Source: Pseudomonas entomophila (GTDB lineage Bacteria > Pseudomonadota > Gammaproteobacteria > Pseudomonadales > Pseudomonadaceae). From it: a DNA stretch of 64,000 nt. A program made the translations under genes and the position numbers. Each line of letters opens with the position of its first letter. The first letter of the stretch is position 1. The notes under the pieces are model-generated. The model did no database searches. It was not told the origin of the DNA and saw nothing but the letters and a program-made list of their open reading frames with translations. Positions 8,598 to 17,824 of this stretch are shown piece by piece. The DNA lies in NCBI RefSeq assembly GCF_018417595.1, contig NZ_CP070982.1, forward strand, positions 2,629,501 to 2,693,500. Direction: 5' to 3'.

Positions 8598-9584
8598 GTG
8601 AGGCCCAGGGTGACAGGCATTGGAGTGGTGGTGATCGGCCGCAATGAAGGCCCACGTCTTGAACGCTGCCTGGCGTCGTTGCGGGAGGCGGCGGAGCAGA
8701 TCGTCTACGTCGATTCCGGTTCCACGGATGGCTCGGTGGCGATGGCGCGACGGCAAGGGGTCGAAGTGCTGGCGCTGGACATGACCATCCCCTTTACCGC
8801 GGCGCGTGCGCGCAATGAAGGCTTCACCCTGTTGCAACGCCTGTTGCCAGGCATGCGCCATGTGCAGTTTGTCGATGGCGACTGCGAGGTGGTGGCTGGC
8901 TGGTTGCCTGAAGCGCAAGGCTTTCTCGATGCACACCCCCAGGTTGCGGTGGTGTGTGGCCGGCGTCGCGAGCGCTACCCGCAGCATTCGGTCTACAACC
9001 TGTTGTGCGACCTGGAATGGGACACGCCGCTGGGGGAGACCAAGGCTTGCGGTGGCGATGCGTTGATGCGGGTGGACGCCTTCAGCGCGGTCCACGGCTA
9101 TCGCCCGGACCTGATCGCCGGCGAAGAGCCCGAACTGTGCATTCGTCTGCGTGCCAATGGCTGGAAGATCTGGCGGCTCGACCAGGAAATGACCCTGCAT
9201 GATGCCGCCATGACCCGCTTTGGCCAGTGGTGGCGGCGCAGCCTGCGCGCCGGATATGCCTTCGCCGAGGGGGCCTCCCTGCATGGCGGGCCACCGGAAC
9301 GGCACTGGCGGCGCGAAGCGCGGCGTGCCTGGATCTGGGGCCTGGGGCTGCCATTGGCGATCGCTATGGCGTGCCTGGCGCTGGGGGGCTGGGGCCTGGT
9401 GCTGTTGCTGGTCTACCCGCTGCAAGCCGCGCGCCTGGCGCGCCGGGGTGGCAGGTCCGCTCGCGAGAACTGGTTGCAGGCCGTGTTCCTGGTGCTGGGG
9501 AAGTTTCCGGAGATGCTCGGGCAGGTCAAGTTCATGATGAACAGGTTCACTACCGGCAAGCCGGTATTGATCGAGTACAAGTGA
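8598..9584 (+). CDS. Membrane-associated family 2 glycosyltransferase
   Basis: 328 residues. The GT-A core has VVVIGRNEGPRLERCLASL near the N-terminus, then YVDSGSTDGS and the DGD metal site in FVDGDCEVV at about residue 95. The C-terminal third holds one or two hydrophobic segments (LGLPLAIAMACLALGGWGLV), so the enzyme is probably anchored in the inner membrane. The start is a GTG at 8598 with AAGG about 7 bp upstream; GTG 8610 is possible. Expected to extend the lipid-linked exopolysaccharide repeat unit. Confidence 0.82.
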   Translation: MRPRVTGIGVVVIGRNEGPRLERCLASLREAAEQIVYVDSGSTDGSVAMARRQGVEVLALDMTIPFTAARARNEGFTLLQRLLPGMRHVQFVDGDCEVVAGWLPEAQGFLDAHPQVAVVCGRRRERYPQHSVYNLLCDLEWDTPLGETKACGGDALMRVDAFSAVHGYRPDLIAGEEPELCIRLRANGWKIWRLDQEMTLHDAAMTRFGQWWRRSLRAGYAFAEGASLHGGPPERHWRREARRAWIWGLGLPLAIAMACLALGGWGLVLLLVYPLQAARLARRGGRSARENWLQAVFLVLGKFPEMLGQVKFMMNRFTTGKPVLIEYK

Positions 9585-9591
9585 GAGGCCT

Positions 9592-12576
9592 ATGTACTTC
9601 AGAGCGGTCGTGAAGAGTGTGCTCACCGTGCAACCCGGGTTTGCGCTGCGGGCGCTGAAGAACAAACTCAAGTTGCTGGTGCTGATGGTCAGGGAGTGGC
9701 CGGCCCTGCGCGCGTTCCTGCAGCGCATGTCCGGCGCCCTGGGTGCCGAGCGTTTCGCCAGGCTCGGCCTTGACTGCGTCGGGGTCGTGCAATGGCCCTA
9801 CATCAGCAAGGACTGGGACGCCCAGGAGCGCTTCGACGCCCTGGCCTCGCACTATGAAGTGGTCACCCGGCACTTCCCCGCGCTGGTGCTGCTGGGGCGC
9901 GATGAGCGGCTGGCGCTGTGCGACCTTTCCCGCTATTCCCCGGCCTGCTCATTGCTGCTGGACCGGGCGATCTGGTTCAAGCGCGAAGGGGAGCTGGTGC
10001 TGAATCTGTTCCAGGGCGACCTGCGCGTGGCCTCGCTGGCGTTCACCTTGCGCCGCACGGACAGCGTGTTGAACCTGTTCATCGGCGCGGTCCAGGGCAT
10101 CCACAAGGGCATCGACAGCGAAACCTCGCTGAACATCTACCGCGACCTGACCAAGGACTTCGAGGGGCTGCGGCCGCGCAGCCTGCTGATCGAGGTCGTC
10201 AAGTGTATCGCCAGAGCCCTGGGCGCCACGCACATCTATGCCGTCGGCGACGCCCACCGGCATCATCGTCATGCTTATTTCGGTGCCGAGAAGGCCCAGG
10301 ACCTGGCGGCCAACTACGACGTCATCTGGGAAGAGCATGGCGCGACACCCTCGGCGCGCGAGGACTTCTTCAGCATCCCGCTGGCCGCGGCGCAACGTTC
10401 GCCCGACGATATCCCGCCGAAGAAACGGGCGATGTATCGCCGGCGCCAAGCCCTGCTGGACGATGTCTTCAGCCATGTCGAGGCCGTGTTGTCGGGAAAC
10501 CGGATGGACCCCCACCGGCAGCGCCTGGGGCAGGTCCTGGCTGAACAGGAGAAGGGGCCTGCGCCGCAACCTGGTTTGTTCAAGGCGAAATTGGCGGCGC
10601 TCGTCCGGCAGTTTCAGACCGAACCACGGCCCGACCAGCGATTCATCGCCTACCTGCGCAAGGCCGGGCTGTATCCCACTTTGCGAAAAGCCTGGCGTGA
10701 GTTGCTCAAGCAAGGGCCGGGCGTGTTGTGGAAACCACCGGACATCAAGCGCAAGAGCCTGGCGCTGGACACGCCGCGGGTAGCGGCGCGTGAACTGTTT
10801 CCCCGGGAGGTGCTGCTGCTGGTCGAAGTCGAACCCGTGGCGCTCGCAAAGTCTCGGCCAGGGCAGATCCGGCAACTGCTCGAAGGGCTTGGCTACCGGT
10901 GCCGGGTGCTCGACTGGCGCAACCACGTGCATTGCCTGAATGCCTTGCAGACCAGTGGGGCGGTGATCCTCCATCGAGTGCCCGCCAGCCCGCAGGTCCT
11001 GCTGCTGCTCGATGAAGCCCGGCGGCTCGAGGTGATGTCCTGCTGGGACAGCGACGAACTGACCTTCGAACCCCAGGCCTATCGACGGGCGCACGACATG
11101 GCCGGCCTGAGCGCGGAGGCCGTCGATCGGGTCATGGCGGCCGTGGCGCTGCACCGGCAGGCGCTGTTGTCCTGTGACCAGGCCCTGGCCTCGACAGCGG
11201 AGCTTGCGTTGGCCATGAAAGAGGTGGGGGCCCGTCAGGTCACCCTGGTCGAGGCGGGTACCGGCGACCGGGAAACGGAGCAAGTCAGGCGCCTGTTCCC
11301 GATACCTGCGGCCGTGCCTGGCAGGCGCGTGCTGTCCGCCAATATCTTCTTCGCCCCCCGCAGCTTCGGCGGCGCCACCGTCGTCGCCGAGCAGATGGTG
11401 CGGATGATGGGCGAGATGTCCGCCTGGCAGTCGTTCATCTTCACCTCGCTGCCGGTGTCCGAGGTCGCGCCCTACGGGCTACTCAGGTACGAGGCGCACG
11501 GGGCCCCGGTCATCGGTGTGGGGTTGCCCGAGACGCGCTCGGCCCACGAGGACTTCGAGAACCCCGCGACCGTCGCGGTGTTCGAGCAGGTGCTCGCCTG
11601 CGTGGCACCGAATATCGTCCACCTGCATTCCATCCAGGGGCTGGGGGCGCTGCTGGCCGCCAGTTGCCGCAAGGCCGGCGTGCCGTTCGTGGTGACCCTG
11701 CATGACGCCTGGTGGATTTGCGGGCGTCAGTTCATGATCGACAATCACGGGCAGTACTGCGGGCAGACCACCATCCAGGGCGAAGTGTGTGCCCGCTGCG
11801 TCGACGACCCACCCCTGAACGCCTACCGCCAGCGCATGCTCGCCGACACGCTGAAAACGGCCAACCTGCTGCTGGCGCCGAGCACGTTCGCCAGGAACCT
11901 TTACATCGCCAATGGTTTCGACGCCGCGAAGATCCGCATCAACCGCAATGGCATCCTCGCGCCCGCGGCCGACTACCTGAAACATCCGGGGCAGATGCTG
12001 CGCTTCGGTTTTGTCGGCGGCAATTCCTCCATCAAGGGGATCAACCTGATCACCCGGGCATTTGCCTCGCTGGAACGCTGCGACTATGAATTGAAGGTGG
12101 TCGACAACCTGCTGCACCTGGGCTTTCGCTCGTTCAACCGGCACAGCGTGAAGATTCCGGGCACCGTCAGCATCATTCCCGGCTACACACAGGCGGATAT
12201 CGATGCGTTCTTTTCCGGCATCGATGTGCTGCTGTTCCCGACCCAGTGGAAAGAAACCTTCGGCCTGGCGATACGCGAGGCGCTGGTGCGGGATGTCTGG
12301 GTGGTCAGCACCGACGCGGGGGGCACGGTGGAGGATATCGTCGACGGTGTGAACGGCACCATCATTCCCTTGAGTTCGGATGAACGCTACCTGCGCGAGG
12401 TGCTCGACGACATTCTCGACCACCCACAGCGCTATGTGCAGCATCGCAACCGTTTCAAGGACGGCATCACCTTGTGCAGCGACCAGGCCCTGGAGCTCCA
12501 GGGGATCTACCAGGATGTCATTCATGTGAGTGAACCGGCCGGCCAGCCATCGTCGGCCATCGACAGCCTGAAGTAG
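9592..12576 (+). CDS. DUF535 (VirK/YbjX-like) domain fused to a GT4 glycosyltransferase
   Basis: 994 residues with two clear parts. Residues about 30-300 match the DUF535/VirK family: LFIGAVQGIHKGI, the later LRPRSLL, IYAVGDAHRHHRHAYFG, YDVIWEEHG, and a KKRAMYRRRQALLDD ending. Residues about 580-990 are a GT4 (GT-B) glycosyltransferase: ANIFFAPRSFGGATVVAEQM, NIVHLHSIQGLG, VTLHDAWWICG, FVGGNSSIKG and LLFPTQWKETFGLAIREAL. The linker (about 330-570) includes a degenerate GT-like segment. GT4 enzymes transfer sugar with retention; DUF535 function is poorly known and linked to envelope traits. The fusion is unusual. Co-directional with neighbours, 7 bp after the previous stop. Confidence 0.8.
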   Translation: MYFRAVVKSVLTVQPGFALRALKNKLKLLVLMVREWPALRAFLQRMSGALGAERFARLGLDCVGVVQWPYISKDWDAQERFDALASHYEVVTRHFPALVLLGRDERLALCDLSRYSPACSLLLDRAIWFKREGELVLNLFQGDLRVASLAFTLRRTDSVLNLFIGAVQGIHKGIDSETSLNIYRDLTKDFEGLRPRSLLIEVVKCIARALGATHIYAVGDAHRHHRHAYFGAEKAQDLAANYDVIWEEHGATPSAREDFFSIPLAAAQRSPDDIPPKKRAMYRRRQALLDDVFSHVEAVLSGNRMDPHRQRLGQVLAEQEKGPAPQPGLFKAKLAALVRQFQTEPRPDQRFIAYLRKAGLYPTLRKAWRELLKQGPGVLWKPPDIKRKSLALDTPRVAARELFPREVLLLVEVEPVALAKSRPGQIRQLLEGLGYRCRVLDWRNHVHCLNALQTSGAVILHRVPASPQVLLLLDEARRLEVMSCWDSDELTFEPQAYRRAHDMAGLSAEAVDRVMAAVALHRQALLSCDQALASTAELALAMKEVGARQVTLVEAGTGDRETEQVRRLFPIPAAVPGRRVLSANIFFAPRSFGGATVVAEQMVRMMGEMSAWQSFIFTSLPVSEVAPYGLLRYEAHGAPVIGVGLPETRSAHEDFENPATVAVFEQVLACVAPNIVHLHSIQGLGALLAASCRKAGVPFVVTLHDAWWICGRQFMIDNHGQYCGQTTIQGEVCARCVDDPPLNAYRQRMLADTLKTANLLLAPSTFARNLYIANGFDAAKIRINRNGILAPAADYLKHPGQMLRFGFVGGNSSIKGINLITRAFASLERCDYELKVVDNLLHLGFRSFNRHSVKIPGTVSIIPGYTQADIDAFFSGIDVLLFPTQWKETFGLAIREALVRDVWVVSTDAGGTVEDIVDGVNGTIIPLSSDERYLREVLDDILDHPQRYVQHRNRFKDGITLCSDQALELQGIYQDVIHVSEPAGQPSSAIDSLK

Positions 12577-12620
12577 AACAGGCCTGTCATTCGAGGACGC
12601 AGGGATCGTTTCGGGGGCTT

Positions 12621-13823
12621 ATGCGCATCGCTTACTTCATCAACCAGTATCCCAAGGTCAGCCACAGTTTCATTCGCCGGGAAATCCTGGCGCTCGAGCG
12701 CCAGGGCTTGGAAATCCAGCGCATTGCCTTGCGCGGCTGGGACGCCGAGCTGCAGGACGGCGAAGACCTGGCGGAGCGGGACAGGACCCGCTACATCCTG
12801 CAAGACGGCCTGCGCGGGTTGCTGGCGCCCACCTGGCAACTGCTGAGGGCGCAACCCCGACGCTTTCTTGCCGCGCTGCGGCTGGCCCTGCGCACGGGGC
12901 GGCGGGCCGACCGGCCCTGGCCCTACCATCTGGTGTACCTGGCCGAAGCGTGCCGCCTGGTGCAATGGTTGCAGGCCGCCGGCGCCGAGCATGTGCACGC
13001 GCATTTCGGCACCAACTCGGCCGAGGTGGTGATGCTGGCCAACGCCCTCGGTGGCCCGGGCTACAGCTTTACCGTGCATGGGCCGGAAGAATTCGACAAG
13101 CCACAGTTCCTGCACATGGGCGAGAAGGTCAGGCGCGCGGCCTTCGTCGCGGCGGTCAGCTCCTACGGGCGCAGCCAGCTGTATCGTTGGGTGGCCCATG
13201 AGCACTGGGCCAAGGTGAAAGTGGTGCACTGCGGCCTGGAGCGCAGTTTCCACGAGGTCGACGCTGTTGCCGTGCCAGTGGCCCCACGCCTGGTGTGCGT
13301 GGGGCGGTTGTGCGAGCAGAAGGGCCAGCTGCTGTTGCTCGAAGCCGCCCGGATCCTGGCGGGCCAGGCGGTAGCGTTCGAGCTGGTGCTGGCGGGTGAT
13401 GGTGAGATGCGCGCCGAGATCGAAGCCCTGGTTCTACGCTACGGGCTGCAGGGCAAGGTGCGCGTCACTGGCTGGATCAGCAGCGCCCAGGTTCGCGAGG
13501 AGATCCTCGCGGCCCGTGCCCTGGTGCTGCCGAGTTTCGCCGAGGGCTTGCCGGTGGTGATCATGGAGGCGATGGCCTTGCGCCGCCCGGTGCTGACCAC
13601 CTATGTGGCGGGCATCCCCGAACTGGTACGCCAAGGTGACAACGGCTGGTTGTTTCCCGCTGGCGCCGTGCAGGAGCTGGCCGCGGCCATGTCGGACTGC
13701 CTGGCGCAACCCGAGGCGGTGTTGCAGCGCATGGGTGAGGCGGCCTACCAGCGCGTGCTGCAACGCCACGATATCGACACCGAGGCGGCCAGGTTGGCCG
13801 GCCACTTCAGGGCACCGGCATGA
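12621..13823 (+). CDS. GT4 glycosyltransferase (WcaL/colanic-acid type)
   Basis: 400 residues, GT-B fold. The N-terminus IAYFINQYPKVSHSFIRREI is characteristic of the colanic acid WcaL-like group. The acceptor domain has HVHAHFGTNSAEV and the donor domain has LVCVGRLCEQKGQLLLLEA, then VLPSFAEGLPVVIMEAMA with the E-x7-E retaining pattern. It starts at ATG 12621. The last four bases (ATGA) overlap the next glycosyltransferase gene, indicating coupled translation. Expected to add a sugar from a nucleotide donor to the lipid-linked repeat. Confidence 0.87.
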   Translation: MRIAYFINQYPKVSHSFIRREILALERQGLEIQRIALRGWDAELQDGEDLAERDRTRYILQDGLRGLLAPTWQLLRAQPRRFLAALRLALRTGRRADRPWPYHLVYLAEACRLVQWLQAAGAEHVHAHFGTNSAEVVMLANALGGPGYSFTVHGPEEFDKPQFLHMGEKVRRAAFVAAVSSYGRSQLYRWVAHEHWAKVKVVHCGLERSFHEVDAVAVPVAPRLVCVGRLCEQKGQLLLLEAARILAGQAVAFELVLAGDGEMRAEIEALVLRYGLQGKVRVTGWISSAQVREEILAARALVLPSFAEGLPVVIMEAMALRRPVLTTYVAGIPELVRQGDNGWLFPAGAVQELAAAMSDCLAQPEAVLQRMGEAAYQRVLQRHDIDTEAARLAGHFRAPA

Positions 13824-15007
13824 TGATGTTATTGGCGTGGTTGCTCGTGGTGGTCACGATCGTACTGCTCGTGCCAGTGCTGGTGCTGCTCGCACAGGTG
13901 CTGCTGGCCTGCTTGCCGGCACGCAGGCTACCGACGACGGCCGGGGCACGCGGGCGGGTGGCCGTGCTGGTACCGGCCCATGACGAGTCGACGATTATCC
14001 GTTCGACCCTGGCGAGCATCCTGGCGCAATTGCAGGCGGGCGATCGGCTGTTGGTGGTGGCCGACAACTGCACCGATGACACCGCGCAGCTGGCGCGCGC
14101 CGCCGGTGCGCAGGTGGTGGAACGGGCGGATGCCCAGCGGCGCGGCAAGGGCTACGCGCTGGATTTCGGCGTCCGTCACCTGGCGCAGCAACCGCCTGAG
14201 GTGGTGATCGTCATCGACGCCGATTGCCAGGTAGGCGAGGGCGCCATCGACCAGTTGGCCCGCTGCTGCCAGGCCAGCGCACGACCGGTGCAGGCCCTCT
14301 ACCTGATGCATGCGCCGGCCGACGCCGGGCTCAAGGTGCAGATCGCCGAGTTCGCCTGGCGGGTGAAGAACCTGGTGCGCCCGCGTGGCTGGGCACGGCT
14401 GGGGCTGCCGTGCCAGCTGATGGGATCGGGCATGGCCTTCGCCTGGCGGGACCTGGCCGCCATCGATCTCGCCAGCGGGCACCTGGTGGAAGACCTGAAA
14501 CTGGGCCTGGACCTGTGTCGCGCTGGCAAGCCACCGCTGTTCTGCCAGGCGGCCCGGGTCGACAGCCAGTTCCCCGGTAGCGACGAAGGCCTGGCCAACC
14601 AGCGCAAGCGCTGGGAGCACGGGCACCTGGGCGTGCTGTTCGGCGAGGCCCCCGGATTGCTGGCCGGCGCGGTGGGGCAGCGCAATGTTGGCTTGCTGGC
14701 ATTGGCCCTGGACCTGCTGGTGCCACCACTGGCGCTGCTGGTGCTGGTATTGATCGCCGGTTTCTGCCTCACCTGGCTGGTTTTCGCGCTGTCTGGCCTG
14801 TTGTTGCCAGCGCTGATCGCCAGTGGCGCCCTGCTACTGCTGGGCGTGGCGGTGCTGCTGGCCTGGGGGCGGTTCGCCCGTGAGCTGATAGCGTTTTCGA
14901 CGCTGATGTACGCGCCGTTCTATGCGATGAGGAAAATTCCCCTGTACCTGGGCTTCCTGGTCAGGCGCCAGGTCGATTGGGTGCGTTCGAAACGGGATGA
15001 TGGCTGA
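13820..15007 (+). CDS. Membrane GT2 glycosyltransferase (processive-type motifs)
   Basis: 395 residues. One N-terminal helix (residues 5-32) precedes a GT-A domain with VAVLVPAHDES, then VVADNCTDDTA, IDADCQV and the QRKRWEHGH motif (Q/R-x-x-R-W) seen in beta-synthase-type GT2 proteins. Two to three C-terminal helices (about residues 290-350) complete the cellulose-synthase-like topology. It starts with ATG at 13820, overlapping the WcaL-like gene by 4 bp, and shares one base with the next gene (TGATG). Probably transfers a sugar at the inner-membrane cytoplasmic face. Confidence 0.85.
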   Translation: MMMLLAWLLVVVTIVLLVPVLVLLAQVLLACLPARRLPTTAGARGRVAVLVPAHDESTIIRSTLASILAQLQAGDRLLVVADNCTDDTAQLARAAGAQVVERADAQRRGKGYALDFGVRHLAQQPPEVVIVIDADCQVGEGAIDQLARCCQASARPVQALYLMHAPADAGLKVQIAEFAWRVKNLVRPRGWARLGLPCQLMGSGMAFAWRDLAAIDLASGHLVEDLKLGLDLCRAGKPPLFCQAARVDSQFPGSDEGLANQRKRWEHGHLGVLFGEAPGLLAGAVGQRNVGLLALALDLLVPPLALLVLVLIAGFCLTWLVFALSGLLLPALIASGALLLLGVAVLLAWGRFARELIAFSTLMYAPFYAMRKIPLYLGFLVRRQVDWVRSKRDDG

Positions 15008-15756
15008 TGGATAGACACGCCTGGCGCAGCCGCTGGAAGCGGCTCGTGGAAAAGCTGCACGTGGTTGGCGACCCCGCGGCCGAACAACTGCTGATCGAGC
15101 GGTTGACCAGGCCCGAGAAGGCGACCGTGCTGGCGTTCGTCAACGCCCATGCCATGAACCTGGCAGCGCGCAATACCGAATTCGGCCAGGCGCTGACGGT
15201 GGCCGACGTGGTGCTGCGCGACGGCTCCGGCATGGCGATCCTGCTTCGTCAACTGGGCCTGGAGCCTGGTCTGAACATGAATGGCACTGACTTCATCCCC
15301 AAGCTCCTGGCCGCGTACAAGGGGCGGCGGGTGGCCTTCTGGGGCACGCGCGAACCGTATCTCGGGCAGGCGGTGAGCCGCAGCGTGGAATGCTTCGCCA
15401 TCCAGCCGGTCTCGGTCTGTGACGGTTTTGCCGACCTCGATAACTATCTGCGGCTTGCCCGTGAAACCCAGCCAGAGCTGATCGTGCTGGGGATGGGCAT
15501 GCCCAGGCAGGAGGCGCTGGCCGTCGCGTTGGCCGCCAGTGGCCCGTCATGCGTGGTGGTGTGCGGCGGGGCGATCCTGGATTTTCTCGGAGGCAAGGTA
15601 GAGCGGGCGCCGCAATGGCTGCGAAGCTTGGGCGGGGAGTGGGTGTTTCGCCTGGCCCGTGAGCCCAGGCGCCTGTTCATGCGCTATGTGGTGGGCAATC
15701 CGTTGTTTTTGCTGCGTACGGTGCTACTGCGCAAAGGCGTTGCAAAGAGCGCATGA
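15007..15756 (+). CDS. WecG/TagA/CpsF family glycosyltransferase (GT26)
   Basis: 249 residues, the usual family length. Diagnostic segments are FVNAHAMNLAARN, VVLRDGSGMAI, RVAFWGTREPYL, IVLGMGMPRQE and VCGGAILDFLGGKVERAPQW. Family members add ManNAcA or ManNAc, or related sugars, to an undecaprenyl-linked acceptor, often the second sugar of a repeat unit. It begins at ATG 15007, one base overlapping the preceding stop, and closes the run of coupled transferase genes before a REP element and the sugar-phosphate transferase. Confidence 0.88.
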   Translation: MDRHAWRSRWKRLVEKLHVVGDPAAEQLLIERLTRPEKATVLAFVNAHAMNLAARNTEFGQALTVADVVLRDGSGMAILLRQLGLEPGLNMNGTDFIPKLLAAYKGRRVAFWGTREPYLGQAVSRSVECFAIQPVSVCDGFADLDNYLRLARETQPELIVLGMGMPRQEALAVALAASGPSCVVVCGGAILDFLGGKVERAPQWLRSLGGEWVFRLAREPRRLFMRYVVGNPLFLLRTVLLRKGVAKSA

Positions 15757-15763
15757 CGGGCCT

Positions 15764-15847
15764 CTGTAGGAGCGGCTTCAGCCGCAATCACAGGCGAAGC
15801 GGATATGAGGCGTTGCCTGCATCGCGGCTAAAGCCGCTCCTACAGGG
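15764..15847. repeat. Paired REP palindrome (BIME-like)
   Basis: Two inverted copies of the pseudomonad REP core face each other: TGTAGGAGCGGCTTCAGCCG at the left and the complementary GCGGCTAAAGCCGCTCCTAC at the right. Each copy can also fold on itself. It lies just after the WecG-like gene and may act as a transcript 3' end or stabiliser. Confidence 0.85.
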
Positions 15848-16146
15848 TTGTGGGTGATCTGCGGATGCACTGCACCACACTGATGGCCTGGCGCTGCTAC
15901 AGTGATATCAGACCTACACCCGTGAACCGTCAACATGGAATCGCGCACGCCGTCGTATCAGTCCTGTGGGGGATAGGTACCTGAAGGCGCGCCGAAGGGG
16001 TTATGAAGATCATGGGAACATCCCGCCGCCGCATGCTTGCGGCACGTGTCATCGCACACCCTCGCTTGGCATTGCACAGGTCGCTGGCTGATCGCCCAGC
16101 GTGAAAGACAGGCATTTGCTCACTCACATTTCGATGAGGCCTGACC
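15848..16146. other. Intergenic region upstream of the sugar transferase
   Basis: With the REP element this makes a 390-bp gap in an otherwise compact gene run. I see no convincing reading frame. The gap suggests the sugar-transferase gene has its own promoter, but no clear -35/-10 or sigma-54 site could be picked out. GAGG lies 7 bp before the ATG at 16147. Confidence 0.4.
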
Positions 16147-17571
16147 ATGGTGTTCGAACCCCGCAGCAGTCGCTCCTTGCTCCAGCGCAGAAGCAGCGTC
16201 AGCAACGCCATCCAGGCGGGTCTGGATGGCATCGCCGTGACCGGCGTGGCCTGGTACCTGATCTACGATCAATTCGGTTTCATCACCTCCGACTACGTGA
16301 TCATGCTGCTGTTGCTGATCGGTGCGTTGGCGGTGATCTACGATCACTACGGCATCTACCGCAGCAACGTCGGGCTGACGCGCAAGGCCTTTCGCTTGTT
16401 CAAGGCGTGGTCGGCGACGTTCTGTTTCCTGGCGGTGATGGCGTTCCTCACCAAGCAGAGCGGGCAGTACTCGCGGATGCTGGTGGCGCAGTTGTTCGTC
16501 ATCGGCTACGCGGTGCAGCTGTTCCTGCACATCGCCGTGCGCGAGGTGCAGAAACGCTACATGGCGCATGCCTCCAGGCCGGAGAACGTGCTGATCATCG
16601 GCGCCGGCGACCTGGCCGAGTTCCTGTACCTCAAGATCAGCAACAACCCCTGGCTGGGTGAACGGGTCGTCGGTTGCGTGCTGGTCGACGACGGCAACGC
16701 CGCCGACAGCGAGGCCCCGCAGATCAAGTCGCGCCTGCCGGTGCTGGGGCACATCAGCGAACTCGACGGCATCGTTGCGCAAAACGCGATCAGGACGGTG
16801 TACCTGGTCACGCCGCTGGGCGGCTCCGATGTGATCAACGACGTGTACATGAAGCTGCTCGACAAGTGCATTGCCGTGAACTGGGTGCCGGACATCTTCT
16901 CTTTGCGCCTGATCAACCACAGCGTGCGCGAGATCGCCGGGATTCCCGTGCTGACCCTGTCGGAAACCCCGCTGACCGGGATGAGCCTGTTCCTGAAGAA
17001 CCTTGAAGACCGAGTATTGGCGGCGATGATCCTGCTGTGCGCCTCACCGGTATTGCTCGCGCTGGCCGCGATCATCAAGTTCGACAGCCCCGGGCCGGTA
17101 TTCTTCAGGCAAGAGCGCACCGGATGGACCGGGGAGTCGTTCCGCATCTGGAAGTTCAGGAGCATGCACGTGCACCAGCCGCAGGACGGTGTGGTCAAGC
17201 AGGCGCAGAAGAACGACCCGCGCCTGACCCGGATCGGCGCGTTCATCCGCCGTACCAGCCTGGATGAACTGCCGCAGCTGTTCAACGTGCTGACCGGCGA
17301 GATGTCCCTGGTGGGGCCGCGCCCCCATGCGTTGCAGCACGACACGCTGTATTCCCAGGACATCGTCGACTACTTCGCCCGCCACAATATCAAGCCCGGC
17401 ATGACCGGCCTGGCCCAGGTGCGCGGTTATCGAGGTGAAACCAAGGATATCGCGCAAATGATCCAGCGCGTGGATTCGGACATCGAGTACATCAACAACT
17501 GGTCGCTGTGGCTCGATTTCGTGATCCTGGTGCGCACGCTCAATGCGTTTACCGGCAAGCAGGCTTATTGA
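16147..17571 (+). CDS. Undecaprenyl-phosphate sugar-1-phosphate transferase (WcaJ-like)
   Basis: 474 residues with the full polyisoprenyl-phosphate hexose-1-phosphate transferase layout. Four N-terminal helices lie within residues 25-130. A CoA-binding-like Rossmann domain follows (VLIIGAGDLAEFLYLKI). The C-terminal bacterial sugar-transferase domain starts with a helix at about 285 and contains PVFFRQERTGWTGE, the later IWKFRSM, IRRTSLDELPQLFNVLTGEM, LVGPRPHA and KPGMTGLAQVRGYRGET. It catalyses the first step of repeat-unit assembly, loading a hexose-1-phosphate on undecaprenyl phosphate. It closes the exopolysaccharide locus; the equivalent P. putida gene ends Pea, as I recall. Confidence 0.9.
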   Translation: MVFEPRSSRSLLQRRSSVSNAIQAGLDGIAVTGVAWYLIYDQFGFITSDYVIMLLLLIGALAVIYDHYGIYRSNVGLTRKAFRLFKAWSATFCFLAVMAFLTKQSGQYSRMLVAQLFVIGYAVQLFLHIAVREVQKRYMAHASRPENVLIIGAGDLAEFLYLKISNNPWLGERVVGCVLVDDGNAADSEAPQIKSRLPVLGHISELDGIVAQNAIRTVYLVTPLGGSDVINDVYMKLLDKCIAVNWVPDIFSLRLINHSVREIAGIPVLTLSETPLTGMSLFLKNLEDRVLAAMILLCASPVLLALAAIIKFDSPGPVFFRQERTGWTGESFRIWKFRSMHVHQPQDGVVKQAQKNDPRLTRIGAFIRRTSLDELPQLFNVLTGEMSLVGPRPHALQHDTLYSQDIVDYFARHNIKPGMTGLAQVRGYRGETKDIAQMIQRVDSDIEYINNWSLWLDFVILVRTLNAFTGKQAY

Positions 17572-17632
17572 CGGGGCTTTTCATCGCGTGGTGGCAAGCA
17601 GGTGCTGGGCGGTAGTTATGCACTGCTCTGAA

Positions 17633-17777
17633 GATCGAGCGCCGCCCGCGCAGCGCATCGCGGATGAATCCGCTCCTACAGGCAGGTGGGGCGGCGGCAG
17701 CGGCCTATCGGTCATGGCCACGTTGCAACTGTAGGAGCGGATTCATCCGCGATGCGCCGCGCCGGCGGCGCTCGATT
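17633..17777. repeat. Large REP inverted pair (BIME)
   Basis: Arms of about 48 bp form a near-perfect inverted repeat: ATCGAGCGCCGCCCGCGC onwards to CTCCTACAG on the left, and its complement from CTGTAGGAGCGGATTCATCC to GGCGGCGCTCGAT on the right. It sits between the convergent ends of the sugar transferase and the LysR gene, the usual place for REP clusters in Pseudomonas. Confidence 0.88.
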
Positions 17778-17824
17778 TCATAGGCGTTGAAACGCTCCAG
17801 GCGAACTCCTTGAAAGAGCGTCTC

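Noticed and set aside
15930..16232. 100-codon minus-strand frame before the sugar transferase
   Set aside because: It overlaps the sugar-transferase start and has no motif or ribosome-binding site.
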